A stretch of 64,000 nucleotides of DNA from Pseudarthrobacter sp. NBSH8 (GCF_014217545.1 NZ_CP043178.1:3472001-3536000), one strand, 5' to 3'; positions 1 through 8,881 are shown, counted from the stretch's first letter. Numbers and translations are program-made. Notes: generated from the sequence alone by a model not told the origin.

Positions 1-106
1 GTGCCATCAGCGTCTTCGCGAACCAGGCGGGCTGGTCCCAGCTGCTGCGCTCGGTGACACCGGGCAGTGCCAGGCAGATGCTCCGCACATCATCCTCGGT
101 TGCCAT
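1..106 (-). CDS. MmcQ/YjbR family protein, N-terminal fragment
   Basis: This is the first 35 codons of a gene that runs off the left edge on the minus strand. The peptide begins MATEDDVRSICLALPGV and continues with TERSSWDQPAWFAKT, which is the usual opening of MmcQ/YjbR (DUF419) proteins: a helix followed by the S-W-x-x-P-A-F/W region. These are small CyaY-fold DNA-binding-like proteins of unclear role. The ATG at 106 has a GGAGAT ribosome site. The gene lies 5 bases after the stop of the PAP2 phosphatase gene and is probably cotranscribed with it. Confidence 0.75.
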   Translation of the reverse strand, partial: MATEDDVRSICLALPGVTERSSWDQPAWFAKTLMA

Positions 107-111
107 CGCGG

Positions 112-819
112 CTAATCTCCCGGTGTGTCCGCTTTGGAGAGCTCGCCCGTGATCCGTTCGCCGGGGATTCGGGCGGTCCGCCACGTATCCAGGGCGATGA
201 CGGCACCGAGGATCAGGAGCGAGAGCGTAATCGAGGCAAGGGCGTCGCTGAACCAGTGGTAGCCGAGGTACAGGCGGCTCACAGCGGCGAGAACTATGCC
301 GATGCCCGCACCAACGAAGCCGAGGGCTGCCGACGTCGGGTTTTCCCGCCGCGAGAAGACGAGGAACGTGGTCACCAGCAGGAAGTCGCAGGCACCCAGG
401 ACGTGGCCGGACGGGAACGAGAAGGTGTGGTCGGCGCCGAACAGCATCAGGTCCACGGGCGGCCGCGAGCGCTGGACGATCGCCAGGATGATCTGCGATA
501 TCACGACGCCGGTGAGCATGGCGGCGGCGAGCATAATGGGCCGCCAGGCGTGCTTCGCCGCGAACCCCCAGACCACCGTCACCACCAGCACGATGACGGG
601 CAGGGCGACGGGACCGAAGACTACGGCGAGGAAAATCATCACGGCAGTGAGGGCCTCGGACCGGAGCGAGAGCAGCCAGTTGCGGATGGATTCGTCGGGA
701 CCCCACGGGCCGGTATTGCTCTGCAGGACGCCCATCAGCGTAACGACGAACAGCAGGGCCCCCACGGCCATAAGGACCACCGCAGTCCGGTACAGAGCCA
801 TGCGCGCGGCCGGTTCCAT
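112..819 (-). CDS. PAP2 family phosphatase, integral membrane
   Basis: A lipid phosphate phosphatase-like membrane enzyme of about 235 residues. The three family motifs are present: QRSRPP (C1, end of the K-x6-RP motif), FSFPSGH (C2) and SRLYLGYHWFSDA (C3, SR-x5-H-x3-D, with the catalytic His). Several hydrophobic segments surround them. The reading frame is open to an ATG at 963 and a GTG at 891, but the ATG at 819 follows a clear GGAGGAAC ribosome site and directly precedes the first membrane helix, so it is preferred. The substrate could be undecaprenyl pyrophosphate or another lipid phosphate; the sequence does not decide. Confidence 0.85.
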   Translation of the reverse strand: MEPAARMALYRTAVVLMAVGALLFVVTLMGVLQSNTGPWGPDESIRNWLLSLRSEALTAVMIFLAVVFGPVALPVIVLVVTVVWGFAAKHAWRPIMLAAAMLTGVVISQIILAIVQRSRPPVDLMLFGADHTFSFPSGHVLGACDFLLVTTFLVFSRRENPTSAALGFVGAGIGIVLAAVSRLYLGYHWFSDALASITLSLLILGAVIALDTWRTARIPGERITGELSKADTPGD

Positions 820-1031
820 AAAGCGTTCCTCCACCACGAACTTGTCATGGAAGGTTCGCCAAAGACTGTTCTTGCGTGCCTGTTCTGCCACTGTGTTTCC
901 GTCCGTGCGCCGTTGAGGAGTCCTGAGGTGAAGATTATCCCTTCTGCCCGGCGTTGGGCCCACTCAGCCCGGCCGTTTGCCGTGCCGCCGGGCATGTCAG
1001 CCTGCCGGGGTAGCCTGACTCAGTGGGTGTG

Positions 1032-2144
1032 ATGAATGAGTTGATCAACAGGCAGTGCGTGGATACACTCGCCGGAATCCTGGCCGTGGCCGCTCCGGGA
1101 ACGGATTGGCCGCACGTTGCTGCCGCCGCTGCGCACTTGGACGGGTTGAGCCTTCGCGGCCGTACGGATGCGGTCAGCAGGGCGCTGCTGGCGGACGTGC
1201 GGGAGCTTCCAGATCCGGGATATCCGACGGCGGCGCGCACCTTCCGGAGCGCCCTTTCCAAGGCCGGTTTCTCGGGGTGGATCCTCTGGCCAGTGTCCGA
1301 GGCCGCCGTCACGCTGGCGCTTGAAACACGTGACGGGTTGAAATCCCGCCACGACTTTGACGACTGCCTGGCCCTCTTGGCCGAACTGACCCCGAGGCTC
1401 ACCGGCGAGTTCGCCATCCGCCGGCTGCTGGCCGCTGACCTGGAGCGTTCCATGCAGATTATCCAGGGCTGGACCGGGCATCCGGACGAGCATGTCCGGC
1501 GGCTGGCCAGCGAGGGGACGCGGCCGTACCTCCCCTGGGCGGTGCGGGTACCCGCCGTCGTGCTCCATCCGGAGGCGTCCCTCCCGATTCTGGACGCCCT
1601 GTACCGGGACCCTTCGGAGTACGTGCGGCGGTCGGTGGCGAACCACCTCAACGATGTGGCGCGGCACGCGCCAGCCCTGGTAGTGGCGACGGCGGCTCGC
1701 TGGCTATCCGCGCCGGACGCCAACACCGCATGGGTGGTCAGGCATGGCCTGCGGACTTTGATCAAGAAGGCCCACCCCGGTGCGCTCGCGCTGCAGGGGT
1801 TCGCGCCGGCGTCGGTGGCTGTCTCGGGTCCCCGGCTGGACCGGGACTCGGTGGCCATGCCGGGTGAACTGGCTTTCGACTTCGCAATCGCCAACACCGG
1901 TAACTGCGATGCCCGGCTAGCCATTGACTATGTGGTCCATTACGTCAAAGCCAACGGCACGCAATCGGCCAAGGTCTTCAAGCTTGCGGCGCTCACCCTC
2001 GCCGCCGGTGAGACCCGCACACTCTCGAAGCGTCACGCCTTCCGGCAGATGACCACCCGCGTGCACCACGCGGGGGTCCATGCCCTTGAGTTGCAAATCA
2101 ACGGGATCCGGCACGGACATACGGAGTTCGAGCTGCACCTCTGA
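1032..2144 (+). CDS. DNA alkylation repair family protein (HEAT-like repeats)
   Basis: The protein of about 370 residues matches the larger actinobacterial DNA alkylation repair (AlkC/AlkD superfamily) proteins, built of HEAT-like helical repeats. Family-typical stretches are the MQIIQGWTGHPDEHVRRLASEG region and YRDPSEYVRRSVANHLND, repeats whose arginines contact the DNA backbone in this fold. The last ~110 residues (from about ASVAVSGP) are beta-rich, as in the AlkC-type C-terminal domain. The GTG at 1023 is an alternative start three codons upstream; neither has a strong ribosome site. A second, shorter member lies at 41579-42262. The repair function is inferred from the family, and the specific base lesion is unknown. 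Confidence 0.8.
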   Translation: MNELINRQCVDTLAGILAVAAPGTDWPHVAAAAAHLDGLSLRGRTDAVSRALLADVRELPDPGYPTAARTFRSALSKAGFSGWILWPVSEAAVTLALETRDGLKSRHDFDDCLALLAELTPRLTGEFAIRRLLAADLERSMQIIQGWTGHPDEHVRRLASEGTRPYLPWAVRVPAVVLHPEASLPILDALYRDPSEYVRRSVANHLNDVARHAPALVVATAARWLSAPDANTAWVVRHGLRTLIKKAHPGALALQGFAPASVAVSGPRLDRDSVAMPGELAFDFAIANTGNCDARLAIDYVVHYVKANGTQSAKVFKLAALTLAAGETRTLSKRHAFRQMTTRVHHAGVHALELQINGIRHGHTEFELHL

Positions 2145-2262
2145 GGTGGGAGGCACTGCGGGTACCTGTATCAACAGCCACTCCCACGCATGCGGAATGT
2201 GCGGTTGGCTAGTAAGGGAACACCCGGGCTCCGGCCCCTGACGAAGTGCTGAGGAAACGAAA

Positions 2263-3300
2263 ATGCGAGCAACCATCATGTATGGCGCCGGCGACGTGCG
2301 CGTGGAGAACGTGCCTGACCCCGTCATCCAGAATCCGACCGACGCCATCGTGCGGATCGTCAATTCCTGTATCTGCGGCTCCGACCTGCACCCTTACCAC
2401 GGCATGCCCGCGTCCAGGCAGGGCAGCCCCATGGGCCACGAGTTCATCGGCGTTGTCGAGGAAACGGGCAAGGACGTCTCCACCCTGGAGAAGGGGGACT
2501 TCGTCATCGCCCCGTTCGCCTGGTCCGACGGGACCTGCGATTTCTGCCGTGAAGGCCTACAGACCTCCTGCCGCCACGGCGGGTTCTGGGCCGCCGGCGG
2601 GATCGGCGGCGCCCAGGCCGAGGCCGTCCGCGTGCCTTTCGCCGATGGCACCCTGGTCAAGGCCCCGGTGGGCGAGGACAGCGAGCTGCTTCCGTCCCTA
2701 CTGACCCTTTCCGACGTCTACGGCACCGGCTACCACGCCGCCATCAAGGCGGGCGTCAACGCCCGGACCACTGTCACGGTCATCGGTGACGGCGCCGTCG
2801 GGCTGATGGCGGTGCTGTCCGCCAAGCAGCTCGGCGCCGAACAGATCATCCTGATGGGCCGGCATAAGGCCCGCACTGACCTGGGCCTCGAATACGGCGC
2901 CACTGACGTGGTCGCCGAACGTGGTGAGGCCGGCATCGAGAGGGTGCGCGAGCTCAGCGGCGGCGACGGAACCCACACCGTTCTTGAGTGCGTGGGGCAC
3001 CGCCCGGCGTACGACCAGGCCCTCGGCGTCATCCGCCCGGGCGGCGTCATCAGCCGCGTGGGAGTGCCCCAGTACGAGGACGCCCCGATCGGTTTCGGCT
3101 CCATGTTCGGCCCGAACATCACGCTCACCGGCGGCCCCGCCCCGGTCCGCGCCTACATCGAGACGCTCCTGCCCGGCGTCCTTGACGGCACCGTCAACCC
3201 GGGCAAGGTGTTCGACCGGACCATCAATCTGAACGAGGTCCCCGACGGCTACCGCGCAATGGATTCCCGCGAGGCCCTGAAGGTCCTGGTCCGTCCGTAG
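2263..3300 (+). CDS. zinc-dependent alcohol dehydrogenase (MDR superfamily)
   Basis: A 345-residue medium-chain dehydrogenase/reductase. The N-terminal GroES-like domain has the catalytic zinc ligand region CICGSDLHPYHG and GHEFIGVVEE; a structural-zinc-like cysteine group CDFCREGLQTSC follows. The Rossmann domain contains VIGDGAVGLMAVLSAKQLGA, which binds NAD(P). It resembles the threonine/sorbitol dehydrogenase branch often annotated as glutathione-independent formaldehyde or zinc alcohol dehydrogenase. The ATG follows a GAGGAAACGAAA ribosome site. The gene stands alone and ends at a hairpin shared with the convergent regulator relic. The substrate cannot be named from sequence. Confidence 0.88.
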   Translation: MRATIMYGAGDVRVENVPDPVIQNPTDAIVRIVNSCICGSDLHPYHGMPASRQGSPMGHEFIGVVEETGKDVSTLEKGDFVIAPFAWSDGTCDFCREGLQTSCRHGGFWAAGGIGGAQAEAVRVPFADGTLVKAPVGEDSELLPSLLTLSDVYGTGYHAAIKAGVNARTTVTVIGDGAVGLMAVLSAKQLGAEQIILMGRHKARTDLGLEYGATDVVAERGEAGIERVRELSGGDGTHTVLECVGHRPAYDQALGVIRPGGVISRVGVPQYEDAPIGFGSMFGPNITLTGGPAPVRAYIETLLPGVLDGTVNPGKVFDRTINLNEVPDGYRAMDSREALKVLVRP

Positions 3301-3345
3301 CGCCACCCTCGAAAGCAAAACAACCATGGCTACCTGGACAGGCAT

Positions 3346-3378
3346 CCGCAGTAAGGCCGCAGCGCGGCGTTACTGCGG
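3346..3378. terminator. bidirectional terminator-like hairpin
   Basis: A 9-bp inverted repeat CCGCAGTAA/TTACTGCGG (3346-3354 and 3370-3378) encloses a smaller GCCGC/GCGGC stem. It lies between the convergent dehydrogenase and the truncated regulator, and the right arm covers the latter's stop codon. Confidence 0.5.
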
Positions 3379-4083
3379 GTGTTTGGCTGTTGCTCCTGGT
3401 TCGGCCACCACATCATCGTGCGTGGCAGCCCAGGAGGCCAAAAGCTGCAACGCATCAGCCGTCGGCGAACCCGCAGGTGCCGTGTAAACATTCAGCACCA
3501 GGCCCGGCTCACTGGGCAGCTCCATGGACTGGTAGTTCAGGTCAAGGTCACCCACTACCGGGTGATGCAACCGCTTGAGCCCGCTGCGGTGGAAGACAAC
3601 ATCCCGGGAAGCCCAACGATCTCTGAACAGCTCGCTCTGCGTCGACAGCTCGCCGACGAGACGGATCAGCTCGGGGTCGTGCGGATGGCGGCCTGCTTCT
3701 AGCCGGAGCATGGCCGCGGCATCGTTGACGATCTGATCGTAGTCACGCCAGAACTCCCGGGCCGCCGGGTCAAGGTAGGTAAAGCGGGTGGTGTTCACAG
3801 GCCGGTGCGCGCTTTGGAAAACGGGCGAGTAAAGGGCCCGCCCCATCCGGTTGGCAGCCAGGATGTCGTGGCGGCCGTTGCGAACCCACGCCGGCGCGTC
3901 AGCCATCGCGTCGAGCACCTGCTGGACCTCGGGCCGGACCGTACTGGAAGGTTTACTGCCGCTCCTGCGGACCGGACCGGCGGCGCGGGCGAGGTCAAAA
4001 AGATGCTCCCGCTCGGCTTCGTCCAGCTTCAGCGTGCGCGCGAGAGCATCCAGAACGCTTTCCGGCGCCCCGGCCAAGCCCCG
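3370..4083 (-). pseudogene. MmyB-like transcription regulator lacking its helix-turn-helix (5'-truncated)
   Basis: The peptide from SVLDALARTLKLDEAEREHLF onward is the end of the Xre-type helix-turn-helix region plus the complete MmyB-like ligand-binding domain (AWVRNGRHDILAANRMGRAL, FWRDYDQIVNDAAAMLRLEAG, ELSTQSELFRDRWASRDV, MELPSEPGLVLNVYTAPAGS). Family members normally start about 60 residues earlier with the DNA-binding helices. Here that part is absent: homology stops near 4083, five bases from the stop codon of the upstream kinase gene. The frame stays open back to 4233 only by reading through the kinase 3' end out of frame. I infer a 5' deletion that beheaded the regulator; any product would be unable to bind DNA in the usual way. 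Confidence 0.7.
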
Positions 4084-4087
4084 GCTG

Positions 4088-5071
4088 CTACCGCTGGGTG
4101 GTTCCGCTGGCGGTGGCGCCCAGCATGGCGAGCTCGGCCCGGCTGGGCAGGCCCTCCCAGTCGCCGGCAGTGCTGACGGCGAAGGCTCCCATAACGGAGC
4201 CGCGTTGCAGGCGGCCGGCAACGTCCTCGCCATCGAGCAGGGCAGAGAGGTAGCCGGCGGTGAACGCGTCCCCCGCGCCCACGGTATCGATGCTGGTCAC
4301 TGCTACGGCGGGAGCCTCGAACCGTCCGGAGGCGGTGTGGACGCCGGCGCCGGCGGCACCCCGCTTGACCACCACTTCCCCGACCCCCTGCTCCAGCAAC
4401 GAGGCAGCGAGGACTGTTTCGGCGTCGTCGTTCGCCGAAGAATCGGAGCCGCTCAAGGCGGCGGAGGCAACCAGGTCCAGTTCGTCGTCGGACGCTATCA
4501 GGATGCTGGCGTGCCGTGCGATGGGTCCCAGCACGGCGCGGGCTTCGTTCCGGGTCCAGAGCCGGCCGCGGTAGTTGACGTCGAGAGAGACCACCACGCC
4601 GTCGGCTGCGGCGCGCTCGGCGGCGTATTCAAACGCCTTCCGGGCTTCCGGGCTGAGGGCGGCGGTGATGCCTGTCAGGTGCAGGACGCGCGGGCCGGCC
4701 GCGAGGGCACTGTCCACGTCGTCCCGGCTGACGGTGGAACCGGCCGAACCGGCGCGGTAGTAGAAGGCCCGGGTGACGTCGGCGGTCCGCTGTTCGAGGA
4801 ACATCACGCCCGTGCTGCGGGACGGATCCACCCGGCACTCGGTCCCGATGCCCTCGGAGCGCAGTTGCCGCAGGATGTATTCGCCGTGCGGATCGGCGCC
4901 AACTGCACCGGCCCACGTGACGCTGTGGCCCAGCCGGGCGACCCCTACAGCGACGTTCGATTCGGCGCCGGCCACGTGCATGGCCAGGCTGCCGCCGGCG
5001 GACAGCGGCCCGGCGGACCGCAGCGACACCATGGATTCGCCGAACGTCAGAAGGTCGACGGCGGCACTCAC
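4088..5071 (-). CDS. kdgK: PfkB family sugar-acid kinase, 2-dehydro-3-deoxygalactonate kinase role
   Basis: A 327-residue ribokinase/PfkB-family protein. LLTFGESMVSLRS at the N-terminus, the AGAESNVAVGVARLG substrate-binding glycine region and the C-terminal DTVGAGDAFTAGYL motif (anion hole and catalytic Asp) are all intact. It would phosphorylate 2-keto-3-deoxygalactonate (or -gluconate) at C6 for the adjacent aldolase. E. coli DgoK belongs to a different fold family, so this is a functional rather than homologous replacement. The GTG start overlaps the aldolase stop (GTGA), indicating translational coupling. It is the last intact gene of the operon. Confidence 0.85.
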   Translation of the reverse strand: MSAAVDLLTFGESMVSLRSAGPLSAGGSLAMHVAGAESNVAVGVARLGHSVTWAGAVGADPHGEYILRQLRSEGIGTECRVDPSRSTGVMFLEQRTADVTRAFYYRAGSAGSTVSRDDVDSALAAGPRVLHLTGITAALSPEARKAFEYAAERAAADGVVVSLDVNYRGRLWTRNEARAVLGPIARHASILIASDDELDLVASAALSGSDSSANDDAETVLAASLLEQGVGEVVVKRGAAGAGVHTASGRFEAPAVAVTSIDTVGAGDAFTAGYLSALLDGEDVAGRLQRGSVMGAFAVSTAGDWEGLPSRAELAMLGATASGTTQR

Positions 5072-5769
5072 CGCACGCCCGCTGCGGCGGTCGCTGCGGC
5101 AGCCCGGCGGGCAAAGGAGTCCGCCAGGTCCACAAACGCTCGGGCACGCCCGCGCATCGGGGCGAGGTCGCCGCCGGAGCCGGCGTCGCCAAACAGCGGC
5201 CCGCCGAGCCCGACAGCGATCGCGCCGGCTTCCCAGTACCCCGCGGCCTCGTCCAGGCCTACTCCGCCCACCGCGATGAACGGGATACCGGGGAAGGGAT
5301 CGCGCAGCGCCTTGAGGTAACCCGGGCCACCGATGGAGGCGGGGAACAGCTTGATGGCCGTGGCACCGCGGTTCATCGCTTCGTAGGCCTCGCTGGGCGT
5401 CAGGGCCCCGGCCAGGACCGGGATTCCCTGCCGCGCCGATTCTGCGATCGAGTCGGCCAGCGACGGTGTGACCATAAACTGGCCGCCCGCCTCGGCGACG
5501 TTGTCCACGTCCTGCACGGTCAGGACGGTTCCGCCGCCGACGTAGCAGCCGGCCGGTGCGGCAGCGCGGACTTCGCGGATGGCCTCCAGCGCGCCCGGTG
5601 TGGTCAGGGCGATTTCGACGAAGCGGAACCCTTCCGCCATGGCGGCGAGGGCGGCCTGCGCCGCGGCCGGCCCGTCGGTGCCGCGCACGATTCCCACGAG
5701 CCTTGACTCCCGGATTCCGGCCAGCAGGCCTGTGGCAGTGCTGTCAGAAATGTCCGTGCTGTCAGTCAT
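5068..5769 (-). CDS. dgoA: 2-dehydro-3-deoxy-6-phosphogalactonate/gluconate aldolase
   Basis: A class I KDPG/KDPGal aldolase. It shows LVGIVRG near the N-terminus, the FVEIALTTPGALEAI strand with the general-base Glu, VGGGTVLT, and AIKLFPAS containing the Schiff-base lysine, followed by FIAVGGVGLD. It cleaves the phosphorylated keto-deoxy acid to pyruvate and glyceraldehyde 3-phosphate. The ATG at 5769 overlaps the end of dgoD; an ATG four codons upstream (5781) is possible. The context with DgoD favours the galactonate pathway over the Entner-Doudoroff pathway. Family members often accept both epimers. Confidence 0.88.
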   Translation of the reverse strand: MTDSTDISDSTATGLLAGIRESRLVGIVRGTDGPAAAQAALAAMAEGFRFVEIALTTPGALEAIREVRAAAPAGCYVGGGTVLTVQDVDNVAEAGGQFMVTPSLADSIAESARQGIPVLAGALTPSEAYEAMNRGATAIKLFPASIGGPGYLKALRDPFPGIPFIAVGGVGLDEAAGYWEAGAIAVGLGGPLFGDAGSGGDLAPMRGRARAFVDLADSFARRAAAATAAAGVR

Positions 5770-5774
5770 GTTGT

Positions 5775-6923
5775 TTACCATTCTGCGAATGCTCCGTCCG
5801 AGTGGCGCCAGACCGGCCCGCGCCACGCGTGGCCGCGCTTGTCCGCGGCGCGGACCACGGCCTCGTCGATTTCAATGCCGAGGCCGGGGCCGGTCAGACG
5901 TTCGATATGGCCGTCCACGAACTTCAGCGGGGACTTGTCCACCACGTAGTCCAGGACTTCGGCCCCCTTGTTGTAGTGGATTCCGATGCTTTGTTCCTGG
6001 ATCAGGAAGTTGGGCGTCGCGAAGCCCACCTGCAGGCACGCTGCCAGGGCCAGCGGCCCCAGCGGGCAGTGCGGGGCCAGCTGCACGTCGTAGATTTCGG
6101 CGAGCGAGGCGATCTTGCGGACCTCGGTGATGCCGCCGGCGTGCGACAGGTCCGGCTGGGCCACGGCGATCCCGGCCTGCAGGGCCGGAAGGAACTCCTG
6201 CCGGCTGTAGAGCCGCTCACCGGTGGAAACCGGCGTCGTGGTCGAAGAGGTGAATTCGCGCAGCAGGTGCGTGTTTTCCGGGACCACGGGTTCCTCGAGG
6301 AAGAACGGCCGGTACGGTTCCAGCAGCGGCGCCACCCGGCGGGCGTTGGCCAGGCTGAAGCGGCCATGGAAGTCCACCGCGACGTCCCGGTGGTCCCCCA
6401 GCACTTCGCGGGCCGCGGCAACACGACGGACGACGCCGTCGATCTCGGCCACCGAGGCGACGGGGCTCATCCGGCCGCTGGCATTCATCTTGACGGCGGT
6501 CAGGCCCACTTCCAGCTGGGCGCTGATCTGGTCCGCCACCTCGTTGGGCTCGTCCCCGCCCACCCAGCCGTACATCCGGATCCTGTCGCGGACGTGGCCG
6601 CCCAGGAGCTGGTGCACCGGGGTGTTGAAGTGCTTGCCCGCGATATCCCACAGTGCCTGATCCAGCCCGGAGACTGCACTGGCCAGGATGGGTCCGCCGC
6701 GATAGAAGGAGCCCTTGGTCATGACCTGCCAGTGGTCTTCAATGCGGAGGGCGTCGTTGCCGATCAGCAGCTCCGAGAGCTGCTCGACGGCGGTGCGGAC
6801 CGTTTCGCTGCGCCCCTCGCAGGTTGCCTCGCCCCAGCCGACAATCCCGCTCCCGGTCTCGATGCGGACAAACAGCCACCGTGGCGCGACGAGGAAGGTT
6901 TCAATTCTGCTGATGAGTGTCAT
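5775..6923 (-). CDS. dgoD: D-galactonate dehydratase
   Basis: An enolase-superfamily dehydratase of 382 residues, the same length as E. coli DgoD. Active-site landmarks are VDFHGR (metal-binding Asp184 and acid His186), LEEPV (Glu210), STGERL (Glu236), QPDLSHAGGI, and APHCPLGP (His285, the partner base). The C-terminus GPVWRHSDGAFAEW is also DgoD-like. It converts D-galactonate to 2-keto-3-deoxygalactonate. The gene starts 7 bases after the upstream permease stop and overlaps the aldolase start region, so the operon is tightly packed. Residue numbers were counted by hand. Confidence 0.93.
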   Translation of the reverse strand: MTLISRIETFLVAPRWLFVRIETGSGIVGWGEATCEGRSETVRTAVEQLSELLIGNDALRIEDHWQVMTKGSFYRGGPILASAVSGLDQALWDIAGKHFNTPVHQLLGGHVRDRIRMYGWVGGDEPNEVADQISAQLEVGLTAVKMNASGRMSPVASVAEIDGVVRRVAAAREVLGDHRDVAVDFHGRFSLANARRVAPLLEPYRPFFLEEPVVPENTHLLREFTSSTTTPVSTGERLYSRQEFLPALQAGIAVAQPDLSHAGGITEVRKIASLAEIYDVQLAPHCPLGPLALAACLQVGFATPNFLIQEQSIGIHYNKGAEVLDYVVDKSPLKFVDGHIERLTGPGLGIEIDEAVVRAADKRGHAWRGPVWRHSDGAFAEW

Positions 6924-6930
6924 GCCGGAC

Positions 6931-7812
6931 CTAGCCCTTGGTAGCTCCGGCGGTCATGCCGGAGACGATGTACTTCTGCGTGAAGAGCGCAATGATCATG
7001 ATGGGGATGGTCACCACTGTGGCGGCCGCCATCAGCCCGCCCCAGTCGATGCTGGCGTAGGAGACGAAGTCGAAGATGGCCACAGGAAGCGTCTTGGTCT
7101 TGGACCCGGAGAGCACCAGGGCGAACATGAAGTTGTTCCACGAGAAGATGAAGGACAGGATGCCGGCAGTGGCCATGCCTGCCACGGACAACGGCAGCGT
7201 AATGCGCTGGAACGCGCCGATGGGGGTCAGCCCGTCCACCTGGGCAGATTCTTCCAGTTCCAGTGGGAGCGAATCGAAGTAGCTCATCATGATGTAGACG
7301 ATCAGCGGCAGGGCAACGAACATGTGGCTGAGGATCAGCACCTCGAACCCGCCAACCATTTTCAGGTTGGAGAACACGTAGTACCAGGGCACCAGCAGCG
7401 AAACACCCGGGATGACGCGGGCCATGAGCACCACCAGCGCCGAGCGGTGCATGGTGAACCGGCTCATGGCGTACGCGGCCGGGACGCCCAGCACCAGGGA
7501 CAGTGCCGTGGAGACAAAGGCCACCCAGAAGCTGTTGAAGATGAAGACGAAGTAGTTGTTGCGCTGCAGCACGTTTGCGTAGTTCTCGAACGTAGGTCTG
7601 AAGATGAACGACTTGGCCGTGTCGTAGATGTCCACGTTCGTCTTCAGCGATGCCAACAGCATCCAGAACAGCGGCGCGACCAGGAACAGCACCACGGCGA
7701 TGAGGGCGGCAACACGGAAAACCTTGTAGGCACGGGTTCCGAGGGGCTTCTTTGCGCGCCGGACCAGCAGGGGCTGCAGCTCGGATGTTTGGTTTTCGGT
7801 CAGGACGGTCAT
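6931..7812 (-). CDS. carbohydrate ABC transporter permease, MalG/CUT1 type
   Basis: The inner-membrane subunit has six predicted helices and the permease EAA loop EESAQVDGLTPIGAFQRITLPLSVAG, which docks the ATPase. The ATG at 7812 overlaps the stop of the first permease (ATGA), so it is translationally coupled; the frame extends further upstream without a start that fits. It pairs with the MalF-like permease and the lipoprotein upstream. No ATPase is encoded here, so a shared MsiK-type ATPase elsewhere is likely, as is common in actinobacterial CUT1 systems. Confidence 0.9.
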   Translation of the reverse strand: MTVLTENQTSELQPLLVRRAKKPLGTRAYKVFRVAALIAVVLFLVAPLFWMLLASLKTNVDIYDTAKSFIFRPTFENYANVLQRNNYFVFIFNSFWVAFVSTALSLVLGVPAAYAMSRFTMHRSALVVLMARVIPGVSLLVPWYYVFSNLKMVGGFEVLILSHMFVALPLIVYIMMSYFDSLPLELEESAQVDGLTPIGAFQRITLPLSVAGMATAGILSFIFSWNNFMFALVLSGSKTKTLPVAIFDFVSYASIDWGGLMAAATVVTIPIMIIALFTQKYIVSGMTAGATKG

Positions 7813-8759
7813 TTGCTTACCGCTTTCTTGCGCATGGTCAGCAGCCACATGGAGCCGATGATGATCATGAAGAACAGGATCAGCACCGCGGAGGACAGCC
7901 CGTACTGGTTGTAGTCGAAGCTCAGCCCGTAGGCGTAGACGTTAAGGGTCTCCACCTCGTGGAAGGACCCGCCGCCCTTGCCCTTGGTGGCGTACAGAAT
8001 GTCGAAGGTCTTCAGGGCGTCGATGCCCCGGAGCAGGATGGCCACGATCACGGTGGGCATCATGAGCGGCAGAGTGATGAAGAAGAAGCGCTGGAACGCG
8101 TTGGCGCCGTCCATGCGGGCTGCTTCGTCGGGCTCCTCGGAGAGGGAGGTCAGGCCAGCGAGCAGGATCAGCACCACCATGGGGGTCCACTGCCACACGT
8201 CCATGAAGATGGTAGTGCCGAGCGCGGTGTCCTGGCCGGAGAGCCAGGGCTGTGCCGGGATGCCCACAGCGGCCAGCAACTGGTTCGCGAACCCGATGTT
8301 GGGGTCGAAGATCAGCCGCCACATCATACCGACGGCTACCGGGGTGGCCACGAGCGGCAGCAGGATGGCCACGCGGACCCACTTTTCACCGCGGAAGGGA
8401 CGCCAGAGCAGCAGGGCGATGCCCATGCCGAGCGCAACTTCACAGACCAGGGCAACGCCGGTGAAGGTGAGTGTGCGGCCCACCGCAGGCCAGAAACGTT
8501 CGACGTCGGACAGGACCGTCATGTAGTTTTCCAGCCCGATGAACTCGGTGGCTGCGCGGACGGAGCCCTGCGAATCGGTGAGGCTCAGGTACAGCGTCCA
8601 GGCCAGCGGGAAGATGATCAGGACGCCTACGAAGGCCATCGCCGGGGCTGCGAAGAGCCATTTGCGGTGCCGGTTGGCCCAGTCAGAGAATTTGTCGCGG
8701 CCGCTGGGGGCACGCCCTGATTTCCGGGCTGCGCTGCGGGGAGAAGTCATTACAGACAT
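7809..8759 (-). CDS. carbohydrate ABC transporter permease, MalF type
   Basis: A 316-residue integral membrane protein with an N-terminal helix (WLFAAPAMAFVGVLIIFPLAWTL), family-typical WQWTPMVVLILLAGL and the EAA-type loop EPDEAARMDGANAFQRFFFITLP. It is the first of two permeases after the binding protein. A 122-base gap with two strong hairpins separates it from the binding-protein gene. The predicted cargo, from the operon, is D-galactonate or a galactonate-yielding sugar. Confidence 0.9.
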   Translation of the reverse strand: MSVMTSPRSAARKSGRAPSGRDKFSDWANRHRKWLFAAPAMAFVGVLIIFPLAWTLYLSLTDSQGSVRAATEFIGLENYMTVLSDVERFWPAVGRTLTFTGVALVCEVALGMGIALLLWRPFRGEKWVRVAILLPLVATPVAVGMMWRLIFDPNIGFANQLLAAVGIPAQPWLSGQDTALGTTIFMDVWQWTPMVVLILLAGLTSLSEEPDEAARMDGANAFQRFFFITLPLMMPTVIVAILLRGIDALKTFDILYATKGKGGGSFHEVETLNVYAYGLSFDYNQYGLSSAVLILFFMIIIGSMWLLTMRKKAVSK

Positions 8760-8799
8760 GGTTCACCTAAGGAGTTGGGGGGTGAAGAGCGGCCTGGGC

Positions 8800-8874
8800 G
8801 GGACGGCAGCGTTACTGCCGTCCCACCGGGGCTTTTGGGTGCACCGGGCCTTATTGGCTGGGGCCCGGTGCACC
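8800..8874 (-). terminator. two tandem intercistronic hairpins after the binding-protein gene
   Basis: Reading on the minus strand, the first hairpin has 13-bp arms GGTGCACCGGGCC/GGCCCGGTGCACC (8838-8850, 8862-8874; 11-nt loop) and the second has 10-bp arms GGGACGGCAG/CTGCCGTCCC (8800-8809, 8815-8824; 5-nt loop). Neither is followed by a long U-run. They most likely protect the 3' end of the binding-protein message or attenuate read-through into the permeases. Confidence 0.6.
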
Positions 8875-8881
8875 GCGTGCG

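Noticed and set aside
4084..4233. N-terminal part of the MmyB-like frame as a real DNA-binding region
   Set aside because: It is the kinase 3' end read in another frame and contains no helix-turn-helix pattern.
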